From: Paenibacillus sp. oral taxon 786 str. D14
GTDB taxonomy: Bacteria; Bacillota; Bacilli; Paenibacillales; Paenibacillaceae
NCBI RefSeq assembly: GCF_000159955.1
Contig: NZ_GG695978.1
Location: forward strand, 1 to 64,000
Length of the DNA stretch: 64,000 bases
Reading direction: 5' to 3'
The position numbers and the translations under genes were made by a program. Positions within the stretch are counted from its first letter, which is position 1; every line of letters starts with the position of its first letter. Below the pieces are notes generated by a model, which saw only the letters and a program-made list of their open reading frames with translations, was not told where the DNA came from and ran no database searches. Positions 25,777-34,157 of this stretch are shown here, in pieces.

Positions 25777-26525
25777 CGAAGAGTCTACAGGCAGGCCAGG
25801 AGGGTCCCAAGCTGCTGGAAATCCAGGGGCTGACGGTGAATTATGGCGTTATACAGGCGGTGAAGGGGCTCAATCTGGATATGTACAGCGGGGAAATTGT
25901 AGCGCTGATCGGAACGAACGGTTCCGGCAAAACAACGACGCTGCGCAGCATTTCCGGCCTGATCAAAAGCGCGGAGGGAAGCATCCGGTTTGAAGACCGG
26001 GATATCACCAAGCTGGAGCCCCACCGCATTGTGGAGCTGGGCATTTCCCAGGTTCCCGAGGGACGCGGCGTTTTTCCTGATCTGACCGTGCTGGAGAATT
26101 TGCGGCTTGGCGCTTATGTTCGTCGTGACAAGGCCGAGATTGCCGCCGATATTCATAAAATGTACGGGCTGTTTCCGCGGCTGGAGGAACGGCAGAAGCA
26201 GCTGGCCGGGACGATGAGCGGCGGCGAGCAGCAGATGCTAGCCATTGCCCGCGCATTGATGGCCAGACCGAAGCTGCTGCTGCTGGATGAGCCGTCCATG
26301 GGGCTGGCTCCGCTGGTCGTGAAGGAGATTTTTGCCGCCATCCGGCAAATTAACGAAGAGGGCGTGTCCATCCTGCTGGTCGAGCAGAATGCCCGCATGG
26401 CGCTGGCAACGGCTCATCGGGGGTACGTGATGGAAACGGGGCGTATCGTCGTGCACGGCGCCGCCGAGAACTTGAGAGACAACGATGTTGTCAAATCCGT
26501 GTACTTGGGGTCGACGAAGCATTAA
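25773..26525 (+). CDS. Liv-type ABC transporter ATPase (LivF-like)
   Basis: This 250-residue ATP-binding subunit starts at GTG 25773 within the stop of the previous gene, behind GAGGAGG. Walker A is IGTNGSGKTTTLR, the VPEGRGVFPDLTVLENLRLG stretch is typical of LivF, the signature is MSGGEQQMLAIARAL, Walker B is LLLDEPSMGLAP, and the His-loop position reads LVEQNARMAL with Gln, as in LivF. It completes the importer. No terminator is evident after it, so transcription may continue into the ATC-hydrolase-like gene 370 bases on. Confidence 0.92.
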   Translation: MTKSLQAGQEGPKLLEIQGLTVNYGVIQAVKGLNLDMYSGEIVALIGTNGSGKTTTLRSISGLIKSAEGSIRFEDRDITKLEPHRIVELGISQVPEGRGVFPDLTVLENLRLGAYVRRDKAEIAADIHKMYGLFPRLEERQKQLAGTMSGGEQQMLAIARALMARPKLLLLDEPSMGLAPLVVKEIFAAIRQINEEGVSILLVEQNARMALATAHRGYVMETGRIVVHGAAENLRDNDVVKSVYLGSTKH

Positions 26526-26893
26526 GCTTGCAACTATATAACTTAACTTTTATCAGCACCTAAGTCAGCTTGAGCCTTTGTAGGACATAAATAATCGCTA
26601 TTGCTGTATGCTTTGCACAATATCCCGTTTGATCAGGCAACAAGGAGACCGACAAACTCGGAAGAAGGACATTTCTTTGCATATGGAAGCAGCTCTCCAA
26701 GATGCGAGATCAATGGCGCGCCGGGAATGAGACACGAGAATCAAAGATGAGACACGAGTATCAAAGACAGGGGCGCCAGGAGAAGTGAAAAGACAGAGCT
26801 TGGCCTGCAACCTGATCATAAGGGATAATGGTGCTAAGGCTAAGGTAGAAGGTAGAGACACCGACACACTTTTGAACCTGGGAGGTATTCATA
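26526..26893. other. Gap between the importer and hydrolase genes
   Basis: About 370 bases hold no convincing gene. A 20-bp unit, ATGAGACACGAGAATCAAAG, is repeated once in tandem with one change (26727-26766). No terminator or strong promoter is clear, so co-transcription with the importer remains open. Confidence 0.4.
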
Positions 26894-27469
26894 ATGGGAC
26901 AACAATCGACAGACAAGCAATCCAATACGACAATTGATCATGATGAAAGTCTGGAGCCGGTAGATCCGTATACTATTATGGCGAAACTGTTTGCTCATCT
27001 CTCGAAGGCGGTTGTTGACCGCTTCGGCGAAGAGGGCAAAGACGCCATTCGCGAAGGGGTTCGCACATTCGGTGAGGAGCGGGGCAGAGATATCGCCCGG
27101 CGTGCGGCTGCGGCCGGACAGCCTAATGACATTCACAGCTACCTGCCGAATTACGATATGGGACGCAGCGACCTGTTTGAATATGTGACGGAGTACCATC
27201 CCCTAGAGATCGAGCAGAACTTTACCCGCTGCGCGTTTGGCGACCAGTGGAAGAAGGACGGCATGGAGGAGTACGGCATTCTGTACTGCCAAATGATCGA
27301 TCCGGCCATTGCGAGAGGATATAATCCGAATTTTGAAGTGGAGCATGATAAATATTTGCTCAAGGACGGGCACTGCCATTTCCGATTTAAAATGAATGAA
27401 GCAGACAACGAGAACAATACAGACGCCGATAAGAAGGAAAAGGCCGGAGGCGAGGGCGATGATCATTAA
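26894..27469 (+). CDS. L-2-amino-thiazoline-4-carboxylic acid hydrolase family protein
   Basis: The 191-residue soluble protein matches the ATC-hydrolase family: FGEEGKDAIREGVRTFGEER followed by GRDIARRA, an NFTRCAFGDQWKKDG segment and EYGILYCQMIDPAIARGYNP, then FEVEHDKYLLKDGHCHFRF. The founding enzyme (Pseudomonas AtcB) opens the ring of L-2-amino-thiazoline-4-carboxylate to N-carbamoyl-L-cysteine. Relatives may act on other cyclic amides. The GGGAGG site upstream of the ATG is strong. The acidic, Asn/Asp-rich tail is not conserved. The next gene overlaps by 11 bases and encodes an N-carbamoyl-amino-acid hydrolase, exactly the next step of the AtcB-AtcC route. Family assignment is by recognition; the substrate is inferred. 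Confidence 0.78.
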   Translation: MGQQSTDKQSNTTIDHDESLEPVDPYTIMAKLFAHLSKAVVDRFGEEGKDAIREGVRTFGEERGRDIARRAAAAGQPNDIHSYLPNYDMGRSDLFEYVTEYHPLEIEQNFTRCAFGDQWKKDGMEEYGILYCQMIDPAIARGYNPNFEVEHDKYLLKDGHCHFRFKMNEADNENNTDADKKEKAGGEGDDH

Positions 27470-28691
27470 TGCCGGACGCCTGTGGAAGCGGCTGATGGAG
27501 CTTGGCGAGATCGGCGCGCAGGAGAGCGGGGGAGTCACCCGCTTTTCGTTTACCGCCGAGGAGCGTGCGGCCAAGGAACAGGTTGCACGCTATATGAAGG
27601 AAGCGGGCCTTGCCGTGCGCGAGGATGCGGCAGGCAATCTGATCGGACGGCGGGAAGGAAGCGACCCGGCAGCGCCTGTTGTGCTGACAGGATCACATAT
27701 CGATACGGTGCCGTCCGGGGGCAAGTTTGACGGTCCTTTGGGCGTGCTGGCCGCCATAGAGGCGCTTCAGACGATGCAGGAGCAGGGCATCGCTACCGCA
27801 CATCCGATTGAGGTGATCGCCTTCACCGATGAGGAAGGCTCCCGATTCGGGTTCGGCATGATCGGCAGCCGCGCTGTCGCCGGCACCCTGCGTCCCGAAA
27901 ATTTGAGACATGCGGATGCGGACGGCATTACGATTGCCGAGGCGATGAGGTCGGCCGGCCTGGCGCCTGAGCGGGTGCAAGAGGCGGCTAGAGAGCCGGA
28001 TCAGGTCAAGGCATACGTCGAGCTTCATATTGAACAGGGGGTCGTGCTGGAGAGTATCGGTCAGCCTGTCGGCCTCGTAACCGGAATTGCCGGACCGTTG
28101 TGGCAGCAGTTCACGATCAAAGGCCAGGCCGGTCACGCGGGCGCGAGGCCGATGAACCTGCGCAGAGATCCGCTGCAGTCGGCAACAGAGCTCATGAGCT
28201 ACATCTATACAGAGACCCGGAAATTTCCGAATGCCGTGGCCACGATTGGCAAAATTCAGACCCTGCCCGGAGGCGTCAATGTTATACCGGGGCAAGTACA
28301 GTTCTCGCTGGATTTGCGGGACGTGGAAGAGGCCGAGCGGGATATGCTGGAAGGCCGCATCCGGGATTACGCGGGCGAAGTGTGCCGAAAGCATGGCACG
28401 GAGCTCACCCTTGAGTTGCTGCAAAGAGTCGCGCCGGCTCCGAGCTCTCCGGAGGTAAAGGAAGCGATCGCTGCTGCCGGGAAGCTTGCCGGGCTGCCGG
28501 ACCCTCTGCCGGAGCTGGTCAGCGGCGCCGGCCATGACGGGATGCAGTTTAGCGGCCTATGGCCGCTTGGGATGATCTTTGTGCGTTCCCGGAATGGAAT
28601 CAGTCATCATCCGCAGGAGTGGAGCTCCAAGGAGGATTGCGGGCTGGGAGCCGAGGTGCTGTATCATGCTTTGCTGCTTCTCGCGAAGTAG
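27459..28691 (+). CDS. N-carbamoyl-L-amino acid hydrolase / allantoate amidohydrolase family (M20)
   Basis: This 410-residue metallo-amidase belongs to the hydantoinase/carbamoylase branch of M20. Metal and substrate motifs are TGSHIDTVPSGGKFDGPLGV (His and bridging Asp), FTDEEGSRFG (catalytic Glu pair), ELHIEQGVVLE, the lid-domain GQAGHAGARPM, and the C-terminal SGAGHDGMQ and GISHHPQEW. It would cleave the carbamoyl group to give a free amino acid, CO2 and ammonia. The ATG at 27459 overlaps the preceding stop by 11 bases, behind GGAGGCGAGG, so the two enzymes are translated together. N-carbamoyl-L-cysteine is the natural candidate substrate given the neighbour, but allantoate or beta-ureido acids cannot be excluded. 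Confidence 0.88.
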   Translation: MIINAGRLWKRLMELGEIGAQESGGVTRFSFTAEERAAKEQVARYMKEAGLAVREDAAGNLIGRREGSDPAAPVVLTGSHIDTVPSGGKFDGPLGVLAAIEALQTMQEQGIATAHPIEVIAFTDEEGSRFGFGMIGSRAVAGTLRPENLRHADADGITIAEAMRSAGLAPERVQEAAREPDQVKAYVELHIEQGVVLESIGQPVGLVTGIAGPLWQQFTIKGQAGHAGARPMNLRRDPLQSATELMSYIYTETRKFPNAVATIGKIQTLPGGVNVIPGQVQFSLDLRDVEEAERDMLEGRIRDYAGEVCRKHGTELTLELLQRVAPAPSSPEVKEAIAAAGKLAGLPDPLPELVSGAGHDGMQFSGLWPLGMIFVRSRNGISHHPQEWSSKEDCGLGAEVLYHALLLLAK

Positions 28692-28714
28692 ATTCTCTAT
28701 TCTGCCGTACCATC

Positions 28715-28751
28715 AAGACCTTTTGACCAGTCTGGCCGGAAGGTCTTTTTC
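28715..28751 (+). terminator. Terminator of the hydrolase operon
   Basis: AAGACCTT pairs with AAGGTCTT followed by TTTC, 24 bases after the stop. Confidence 0.7.
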
Positions 28752-28765
28752 AATGTTAACCGCCT

Positions 28766-29000
28766 TTAGCCGGCCGCAAACTCATGTACCGTCAGCAGCG
28801 AGGTGAGATCGTTGATCGGTGCGGTGATATGTTTGTTCTTGGATAATACAATCTGTGAATAAAATGGCTGCAGCTCTCCCCGAGCAACGGAGAAGCTGGA
28901 TAGTGCATGCTGAATAAGCTGATCCTTGACGGCGATTTTAGGAATCAGCGCAATGCCCATGCCATAGATGACGCACTGCTTGCGCGACTGAAAGAACGAA
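28766..29000 (-). pseudogene. LysR-family regulator, C-terminal fragment
   Basis: The minus strand reads SRKQCVIYGMGIALIPKIAV, then a SSFSVARGELQPFYSQIVLS segment and TSLLTVHEF. This is the last 70-80 residues of a LysR effector domain. No helix-turn-helix or upstream half is present on this strand. It lies downstream of the carbamoylase gene and may once have been a regulator of the region. Confidence 0.65.
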
Positions 29001-29256
29001 GTTCGAGGTAATCGAGGGATCCAGCCCGCTGATTGCCAAGTATGAAGCGCTCCTGGAGCAGAACGGGATCAGCTTCGCCGGAATTGAATGTATTACCGAC
29101 GCGGTAGGCAAAACCGATAACGTATGACATAAACACAAACACCAATTATAATCCGGACGCCGAGTCTCTGGCTGATGTATCCGGAATGCGAGAAATCGCA
29201 AGGGTATTGGTGGAATATCTTGAGAGGATTAGCAGAGAGCCGACAGGCGTATGAAG
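28999..29256 (+). pseudogene. Unassigned protein debris
   Basis: Two short open stretches on the plus strand look like former coding sequence: KFEVIEGSSPLIAKYEALLE and what follows (28999-29127), and ESLADVSGMREIARVLVEYL (29133-29255). Neither has a start or ribosome site and I cannot name the family. The first resembles the middle of a LysR effector domain, which would place it on the opposite strand from the LysR tail next to it. Confidence 0.3.
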
Positions 29257-29312
29257 CGGCCGCCACCGATTCTGATCGGCGCACCGTGGCTGCTTCTGCG
29301 CGTGTATGCTAT

Positions 29313-30101
29313 TTATTCTGTAAAAGAATGAACACGGTACCCGAATTGGCCGGAGATCGCAGCTGCGGCTTCTAGCAGGTCGGCTCGAATCTCGCTCTCC
29401 TGCCCCTTGATTCGTGTGATCGAGCCCACTACACTGATCGTGCCGACGATGCGGTGTGAGGCATCCCGGATCGGAGCGGCGATACTGTAAGCGCCTGTTT
29501 CAATCTCTTCATTCTCAATTCCGAAGCCTTGCTCCCGAATTTGTTGCAGGTTGCTGAGGAGCTTTTTTTTGTCCGTAATGGTATGGTCGGTGAGCGCTGT
29601 CAGTTTGTTATTGCTCAGGAAATTTTGAAGTTCAGCCTCGGACATGTAGGCCAGGAACACTTTCCCTGAGGCAGAAGCATGGAGGGGCAGCTTATGGCCG
29701 GCTCTGGAACTGATGATGAAGTAATTGTTGGGCGATTCGACTTTATCCACGCAAAAAATCTGCTCATGCTGGTATATATATAAATGAGAGGTTTCGTGAT
29801 ATTTTTTTGTCAGGTCGGTTAAATAAGGATGTCCAATCTCCTTCAAATCCAGACTCTGTGATACCAGATTCGCCTTGAGCAAAAACTCCAGCCCCAGTCT
29901 GTATTTGCCATTGTCCGGATTTTTATCGATATATGAGTATGCGATTAACGTATTAATCAGGCCGTGTACCGTGCTGATGTTCAGATTCAGCTTCTGACTG
30001 ATCTCCGTTAGCGACAGTTGGACGTGCAGGGAATCAAAGCAGTTGATGATATCCAGGGCGCGCTGGACGGATTGAATCATTCGAGGATTTTTTTGGCTCA
30101 C
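29313..30101 (-). CDS. IclR-family transcriptional regulator
   Basis: The 262-residue protein has an N-terminal winged helix-turn-helix (SVQRALDIINCFDS, SLTEISQKLNLNISTVHGLI) and a C-terminal effector domain with LPLHASASGKVFLAYM, GFGIENEEIETGAYSIAAPI and RIVGTISVVG. The start is the GTG at 30101, eight bases after GGAGG; an upstream ATG-type start would include the site itself. IclR proteins usually control neighbouring catabolic and uptake genes in response to a pathway metabolite. Here the only intact neighbours are the importer and the two hydrolases, which are its likely targets. Confidence 0.88.
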   Translation of the reverse strand: MSQKNPRMIQSVQRALDIINCFDSLHVQLSLTEISQKLNLNISTVHGLINTLIAYSYIDKNPDNGKYRLGLEFLLKANLVSQSLDLKEIGHPYLTDLTKKYHETSHLYIYQHEQIFCVDKVESPNNYFIISSRAGHKLPLHASASGKVFLAYMSEAELQNFLSNNKLTALTDHTITDKKKLLSNLQQIREQGFGIENEEIETGAYSIAAPIRDASHRIVGTISVVGSITRIKGQESEIRADLLEAAAAISGQFGYRVHSFTE

Positions 30102-30142
30102 AATAGGTGCCTCCTGTAAAAACAATAAATGGCTACAATACT

Positions 30143-30171
30143 ATATTTCATTTATATTATGATCATGTCAA
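30143..30171 (-). promoter_or_regulatory. Predicted promoter of the IclR gene
   Basis: On the minus strand a perfect TTGACA (30166-30171) is followed after 17 bases by AAATAT (30143-30148); a TATAGT two bases further is an alternative -10. Confidence 0.5.
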
Positions 30172-30474
30172 TAGGACTTTGTTAATGTTGAATCGTTAAG
30201 CGGGATCAGTCAGATCCTGCTGACGCCAAGCGTATGGAGACATCGTTTTCGCGGTGCAATGACTTGGTTCAACCTGAGCCTAGAAGGCTTGCGCTTCACC
30301 AAATTCGTCGATGCGGATCGATTTGAATGTGGACTTAGTGGCCTATGAAATGAAATAGGACGTCGAAGAGCGCAGGAATACAAAAAAGAGCAGGCTAGCG
30401 CCGCCTTTAGGCGTAGTTTGGCAACAAGGGGTTATACCCCAAGAGCAAATTACCCGTTGGACGGGTGGTTATGA
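30172..30474. other. Gap between the IclR promoter and the right repeat
   Basis: About 300 bases without a recognisable gene. A small hairpin-prone CGCCGCCTTTAGGCG segment near 30400 is the only structure I can see. Confidence 0.4.
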
Positions 30475-30724
30475 TTTGAGGAGAGGGGTATACGCCTTTG
30501 GGTTGGGCTGGGCTGGGGGCGCGGCTCTGCCGCCGAAACGGAATTATATATGAAAAATCGAATATATTCGCTCAAATATGGCGGATTTGGCCCATTCTAT
30601 ATGAAATTTCATATATAATCGCTCCCTTGAAGCCCGAACTTTGAGATTTTATGTGAAAAATCGAATATATTTCCGCCAAATGGGTAGTTTGCAGCGAATT
30701 ATGTTCGAAAAATCATATATATTT
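30475..30724 (+). repeat. ~250-bp dispersed repeat, right copy
   Basis: Direct-orientation partner of 20732-20985 with the same order of segments: GGAGAGGGG, GGGCTGGGGGCGCG, two TGAAAAATCGAATAT units, TATATGAAATTTCATATA and TTCGAAAAATCATATATAT. It lies about 100 bases from the PBP1A terminator. The two copies bracket about 9.5 kb of accessory DNA. Confidence 0.85.
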
Positions 30725-30826
30725 ATACGGACAGCCTTAAGGAAACATCGTTTCACGGTTCGATGAAATAGGAGCACCCACGAGCACAAGATCACACAAG
30801 AAAGAGCAGAATAAAAAAGCAGCACC

Positions 30827-30858
30827 AAAAAAGCAGCAGGCCCACACCTGCTGCTTTT
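30827..30858 (-). terminator. Terminator of the PBP1A gene
   Basis: Minus strand: AAAGCAGCAGG, loop, CCTGCTGCTTTTTT. Confidence 0.85.
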
Positions 30859-30861
30859 GCA

Positions 30862-33800
30862 TTACTTACTATACTGCACCGGCGCCGACGGCGGGGATTC
30901 GCCCAGCACGTTGACGGCGGTGACCTGGATCCAGACGGAGCTGGAGTCGGTCTTGAACGAGAAGTGCGGGTCCGAGGTGGAAGCGACCTTCGTGTAGGTG
31001 CCGCCTTGGGCATCGGACACGTAGACGTTGTAGCTCGTCACCAGGTCGAGAGCACCGTTCGCGTCCCAGCTCACCGTGAATCCGCGGTCGTCCTTCTTCA
31101 CGCTCACGTTAGCTGGTGATGCAGGAAGCGGACCGTTGTTGCCATTGTCGCCGATGATGCCGCCGTCGTTACCGCCCGGCGTCTCGTTTTGCGTATCCGG
31201 CGTCGAGCCGCCGCCCGGGAATACGCCGCCGCCAAAGACGTTGACGATCGCACTTGGCGCCGATTCCTTGCCGGCCACGTCAACGGCCGTGACGTAGTAC
31301 GCGGTGGTGAAGCCAACGGATCGATCGTCTGTAATGACCGCCGGATCTCCAACCAGCGCTGCTTTCCCGGTATACTGGAACGTCACGCCGTCGTCTGCAC
31401 GGTACAACCGGTAGCCGACCACGTCTTTTTCCGTATTTTCGCTAAACGTAATCGTAGCTGCTCCGCTGCCTGCAGACAAGGCGACATTCGCCGGAGGCGC
31501 AGGCGCCTGACCGTCATCGACGCGAGGATCTGGTTTGTAAGGCGCATCTTCCCCGGCATCCTTCGGCAGGTAGAAGCTCAGCGGTTTGTGGCTGCCGGAC
31601 ATTCCGGCGAACGCCTGCTCCAGCTGTTCCTTGAGCACTTCGATCGGCGTTTCGCGCTTCACCACAACCTTCTCACGCAGCATATCCGAAGGCGTCGTTT
31701 CGAGCGGCACGTAGTTGATGCCTTCGTACGTCACGTACTTAGCTCGAATCAGCACGTCGTCCGGTTCGGTTGGTACGTATTTAGCATTAAAAATATCCGT
31801 AACCAGCTTCCCGGCCTGTTGCGTTAACTGCGTTGGCAACTTCCCGCTATAGCCGGATACTGTTTTCGTTACGATACCGTCCGGTTTCGTGAACGCTTTG
31901 GTCGCAAACAATTCCGGTCTGCTCTCGGTGACTTCGTTCATAACGAGCGCCCAAATTTTGCGCGCCCGGGATTTACCGGCTTCCGACAACGTGTTCACCG
32001 GTTCGCGATACCCGATCCATACTCCCAGTGTGACGTCCGGCGAGTAACCCATAAACCAGACGTCGGCGTAGTTTTGCGTTGTTCCGGTCTTGCCGACAAC
32101 CGGGATTTTGCCATATTTCTTGAAGTCGCTTTTGATCGATTTACCGGTGCCGTCCGTAATGACGGTGCGAAGCATATCGGTCATCAGGTAAGCCGTTTGC
32201 TCGGAGAAGACCCGCTGCGGCTTAACCTCATGCTTGTAGACGATGTTACCTTTCGCATCGGTAATCTTCTCGATCATATAAGCGTCGGTAATCTGCCCTC
32301 CGTTGGCGATGGCACTGTACGCATTGGTCAGTTCTTCAACGGTGACACCGTATTTCAAGCCGCCAAGCACGCCGGTTTGCGCGTTGTAGTCTTCATCTTC
32401 CAACGTAGTGATGCCCAGCTTCTTGGCAAAGTCCCAAGCTTTGTCGATGCCAACGATATTGTTAAACACCTTAAGCGCGGGGATATTCCGCGACTCATTC
32501 AAAGCTGTCCGCGCGGTCACAAGCCCTTTATAGCCGCCGCTTGAGTTTACAGGAATGTGGAAGCCTTTTTGGTAGTCCTTCAAAATAATCGGCGAATCAT
32601 CAATGATCGAGGCAGGCTGAACTAACCCGGCTTCGAGGGCCGGCAAATAAGCGGCGATAGGCTTCATCGTAGAACCCGGCTGCCGTTTCATTTGCGTCGC
32701 ATAGTTCATTTGCTCCGTGTAGAAGTCGCGCCCTTCGATCATGCCGAGGATCGCGCCGGTCTTGTTGTCGATCATCATCGAGGCGACCTGCTCCAGGCCC
32801 TTCTTCTCACTGTACGGAGAGAAATTGTCCGCGTTCTCCGATACCTTGTGCATGGCGTTGTAGACCTTCTTGTCGATGGTCGTGTACACCCGGTATCCCC
32901 CGGTCAGCAGCTCCTGCCGAGCTTCCTCGAGGATGGCCGAGTTGGCGGCAACCTCCTCTTTGGTCATCTCCGGATTGTTGAGCATCGCAAGGACGATCGC
33001 GCCTTGCCGTTCCGTCTCCAGCATCAGATACGGGTAGGTGTCATAAGCCTTCTTCGTTGGCTTGGCCAGCGATCCTTTAATATCGAAAGCCATCGCTTCT
33101 TCATATTGCGCTTGCGTAATTTTGTTCTCCTCAAGCATGCGCTGCAGCACCAGCTGCTGGCGTTTGACCGCCCGCCCGAATGCCTCCTCGTTAAATTCCC
33201 CTTTCCCGTTAAAAGCGGAATAGGTGGAGGGAAGCTGAGGCAGACCAGCCAAATAGGCCGCTTGCGCGATATTCAAATCCGACAGATTGCTGACGTTAAA
33301 GAGACCTTTGGCTGCGGCTTTGATGCCGTAAACCTGGTACCCATTCGAACCGTTGCCGAAGGGAACCTTATTCAAATAAGCCGTAATGATTTCTTCCTTG
33401 GATAAAAAACGCTCCAGCCTAAGTGCCAGCAGCATTTCCTTAACCTTCCGGTCTTCGGTCTTATCCAGGTTCAGGAACACGCGTCGCGCCAGCTGCTGGG
33501 TCAGCGTACTGCCGCCGGTCTGCACGTCCTCTTTAAGCACCCGCTGCTTAACCGCTCGCAACGTCCCTTTAAAGTCGATCCCGATGTGTTCCTCAAAGTG
33601 GTTGTCTTCGATGGCGATCACAGCATCGAGCACGATTTGCGGGATTTCCTTATAGGTGACAGGACGGCGATCCTCTTCCGAGCGAAGCTGGCCAATCGGC
33701 TGGCCGTCACGGAAATAGGCGAAACCTGTCATTTCATTATGATTGATTTTTGCTTGAATGTCGGCACGCGACCGTACCGGATCGTCCTTAACGATGGAGG

Positions 33801-33981
33801 ATACGTATCCGAATACGGCTCCACCGGCAAACATCACGCCGGCAAATCCAAACAGAACGAGCCAACCCACAATCGCCCAGGCTAATCTGCCTTTTTTGCG
33901 CTTCCGGGCGGGTTTTGAGTTTTTTTCGCTCCGGTTATTGCGCCGCAGCTTGCCGGAGTTCTTGTCGTTCTCATGATCCAT
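30862..33981 (-). CDS. pbpF/ponA-like: Class A penicillin-binding protein 1A with two C-terminal Fn3 domains
   Basis: This bifunctional cell-wall synthase polymerises lipid II and cross-links peptidoglycan outside the membrane. Of 1039 residues, the first 30 are a basic cytoplasmic tail and about 33-58 a signal anchor. A transglycosylase domain follows (catalytic Glu in AVIAIEDNHFEEH, then GGSTLTQQLARR and a LLALRLER segment). The transpeptidase domain has the catalytic Ser in PGSTMKPI, SRN and KTGTTQ. After a Pro/Asp linker come two fibronectin III domains (roughly 830-920 and 945-1039) separated by a Gly/Asn linker. The Fn3 tail makes it longer than B. subtilis PonA and may bind wall polymers. 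The start at 33981 follows AAAGGAGG. The symbol is approximate. Confidence 0.93.
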   Translation of the reverse strand: MDHENDKNSGKLRRNNRSEKNSKPARKRKKGRLAWAIVGWLVLFGFAGVMFAGGAVFGYVSSIVKDDPVRSRADIQAKINHNEMTGFAYFRDGQPIGQLRSEEDRRPVTYKEIPQIVLDAVIAIEDNHFEEHIGIDFKGTLRAVKQRVLKEDVQTGGSTLTQQLARRVFLNLDKTEDRKVKEMLLALRLERFLSKEEIITAYLNKVPFGNGSNGYQVYGIKAAAKGLFNVSNLSDLNIAQAAYLAGLPQLPSTYSAFNGKGEFNEEAFGRAVKRQQLVLQRMLEENKITQAQYEEAMAFDIKGSLAKPTKKAYDTYPYLMLETERQGAIVLAMLNNPEMTKEEVAANSAILEEARQELLTGGYRVYTTIDKKVYNAMHKVSENADNFSPYSEKKGLEQVASMMIDNKTGAILGMIEGRDFYTEQMNYATQMKRQPGSTMKPIAAYLPALEAGLVQPASIIDDSPIILKDYQKGFHIPVNSSGGYKGLVTARTALNESRNIPALKVFNNIVGIDKAWDFAKKLGITTLEDEDYNAQTGVLGGLKYGVTVEELTNAYSAIANGGQITDAYMIEKITDAKGNIVYKHEVKPQRVFSEQTAYLMTDMLRTVITDGTGKSIKSDFKKYGKIPVVGKTGTTQNYADVWFMGYSPDVTLGVWIGYREPVNTLSEAGKSRARKIWALVMNEVTESRPELFATKAFTKPDGIVTKTVSGYSGKLPTQLTQQAGKLVTDIFNAKYVPTEPDDVLIRAKYVTYEGINYVPLETTPSDMLREKVVVKRETPIEVLKEQLEQAFAGMSGSHKPLSFYLPKDAGEDAPYKPDPRVDDGQAPAPPANVALSAGSGAATITFSENTEKDVVGYRLYRADDGVTFQYTGKAALVGDPAVITDDRSVGFTTAYYVTAVDVAGKESAPSAIVNVFGGGVFPGGGSTPDTQNETPGGNDGGIIGDNGNNGPLPASPANVSVKKDDRGFTVSWDANGALDLVTSYNVYVSDAQGGTYTKVASTSDPHFSFKTDSSSVWIQVTAVNVLGESPPSAPVQYSK

Positions 33982-34102
33982 GCATGATCCTCCTTTATAA
34001 ACAGCAACATTATAGCATAAAAAAGGGGATTTGGATGTTTTTTCAGCGTATTTTGGCGTGTGATGGAGCCTAGTTCCTGCTCATGACCTAGCTTTCGTAG
34101 AT

Positions 34103-34134
34103 TTGACTTTGGGAATGCATCTGTGTTATATAAT
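34103..34134 (+). promoter_or_regulatory. Predicted promoter of the tyrS T-box leader
   Basis: TTGACT (34103-34108), 17 bases, then TTATATAAT (34126-34134). Confidence 0.6.
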
Positions 34135-34157
34135 ATTTTAAATTGCAAATCGTCAAA

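Noticed and set aside
26820..26834. AAGGGATAATGGTGC shared with 54489-54503
   Set aside because: A 15-base match is expected about once or twice by chance in 64 kb, and the flanks do not match.
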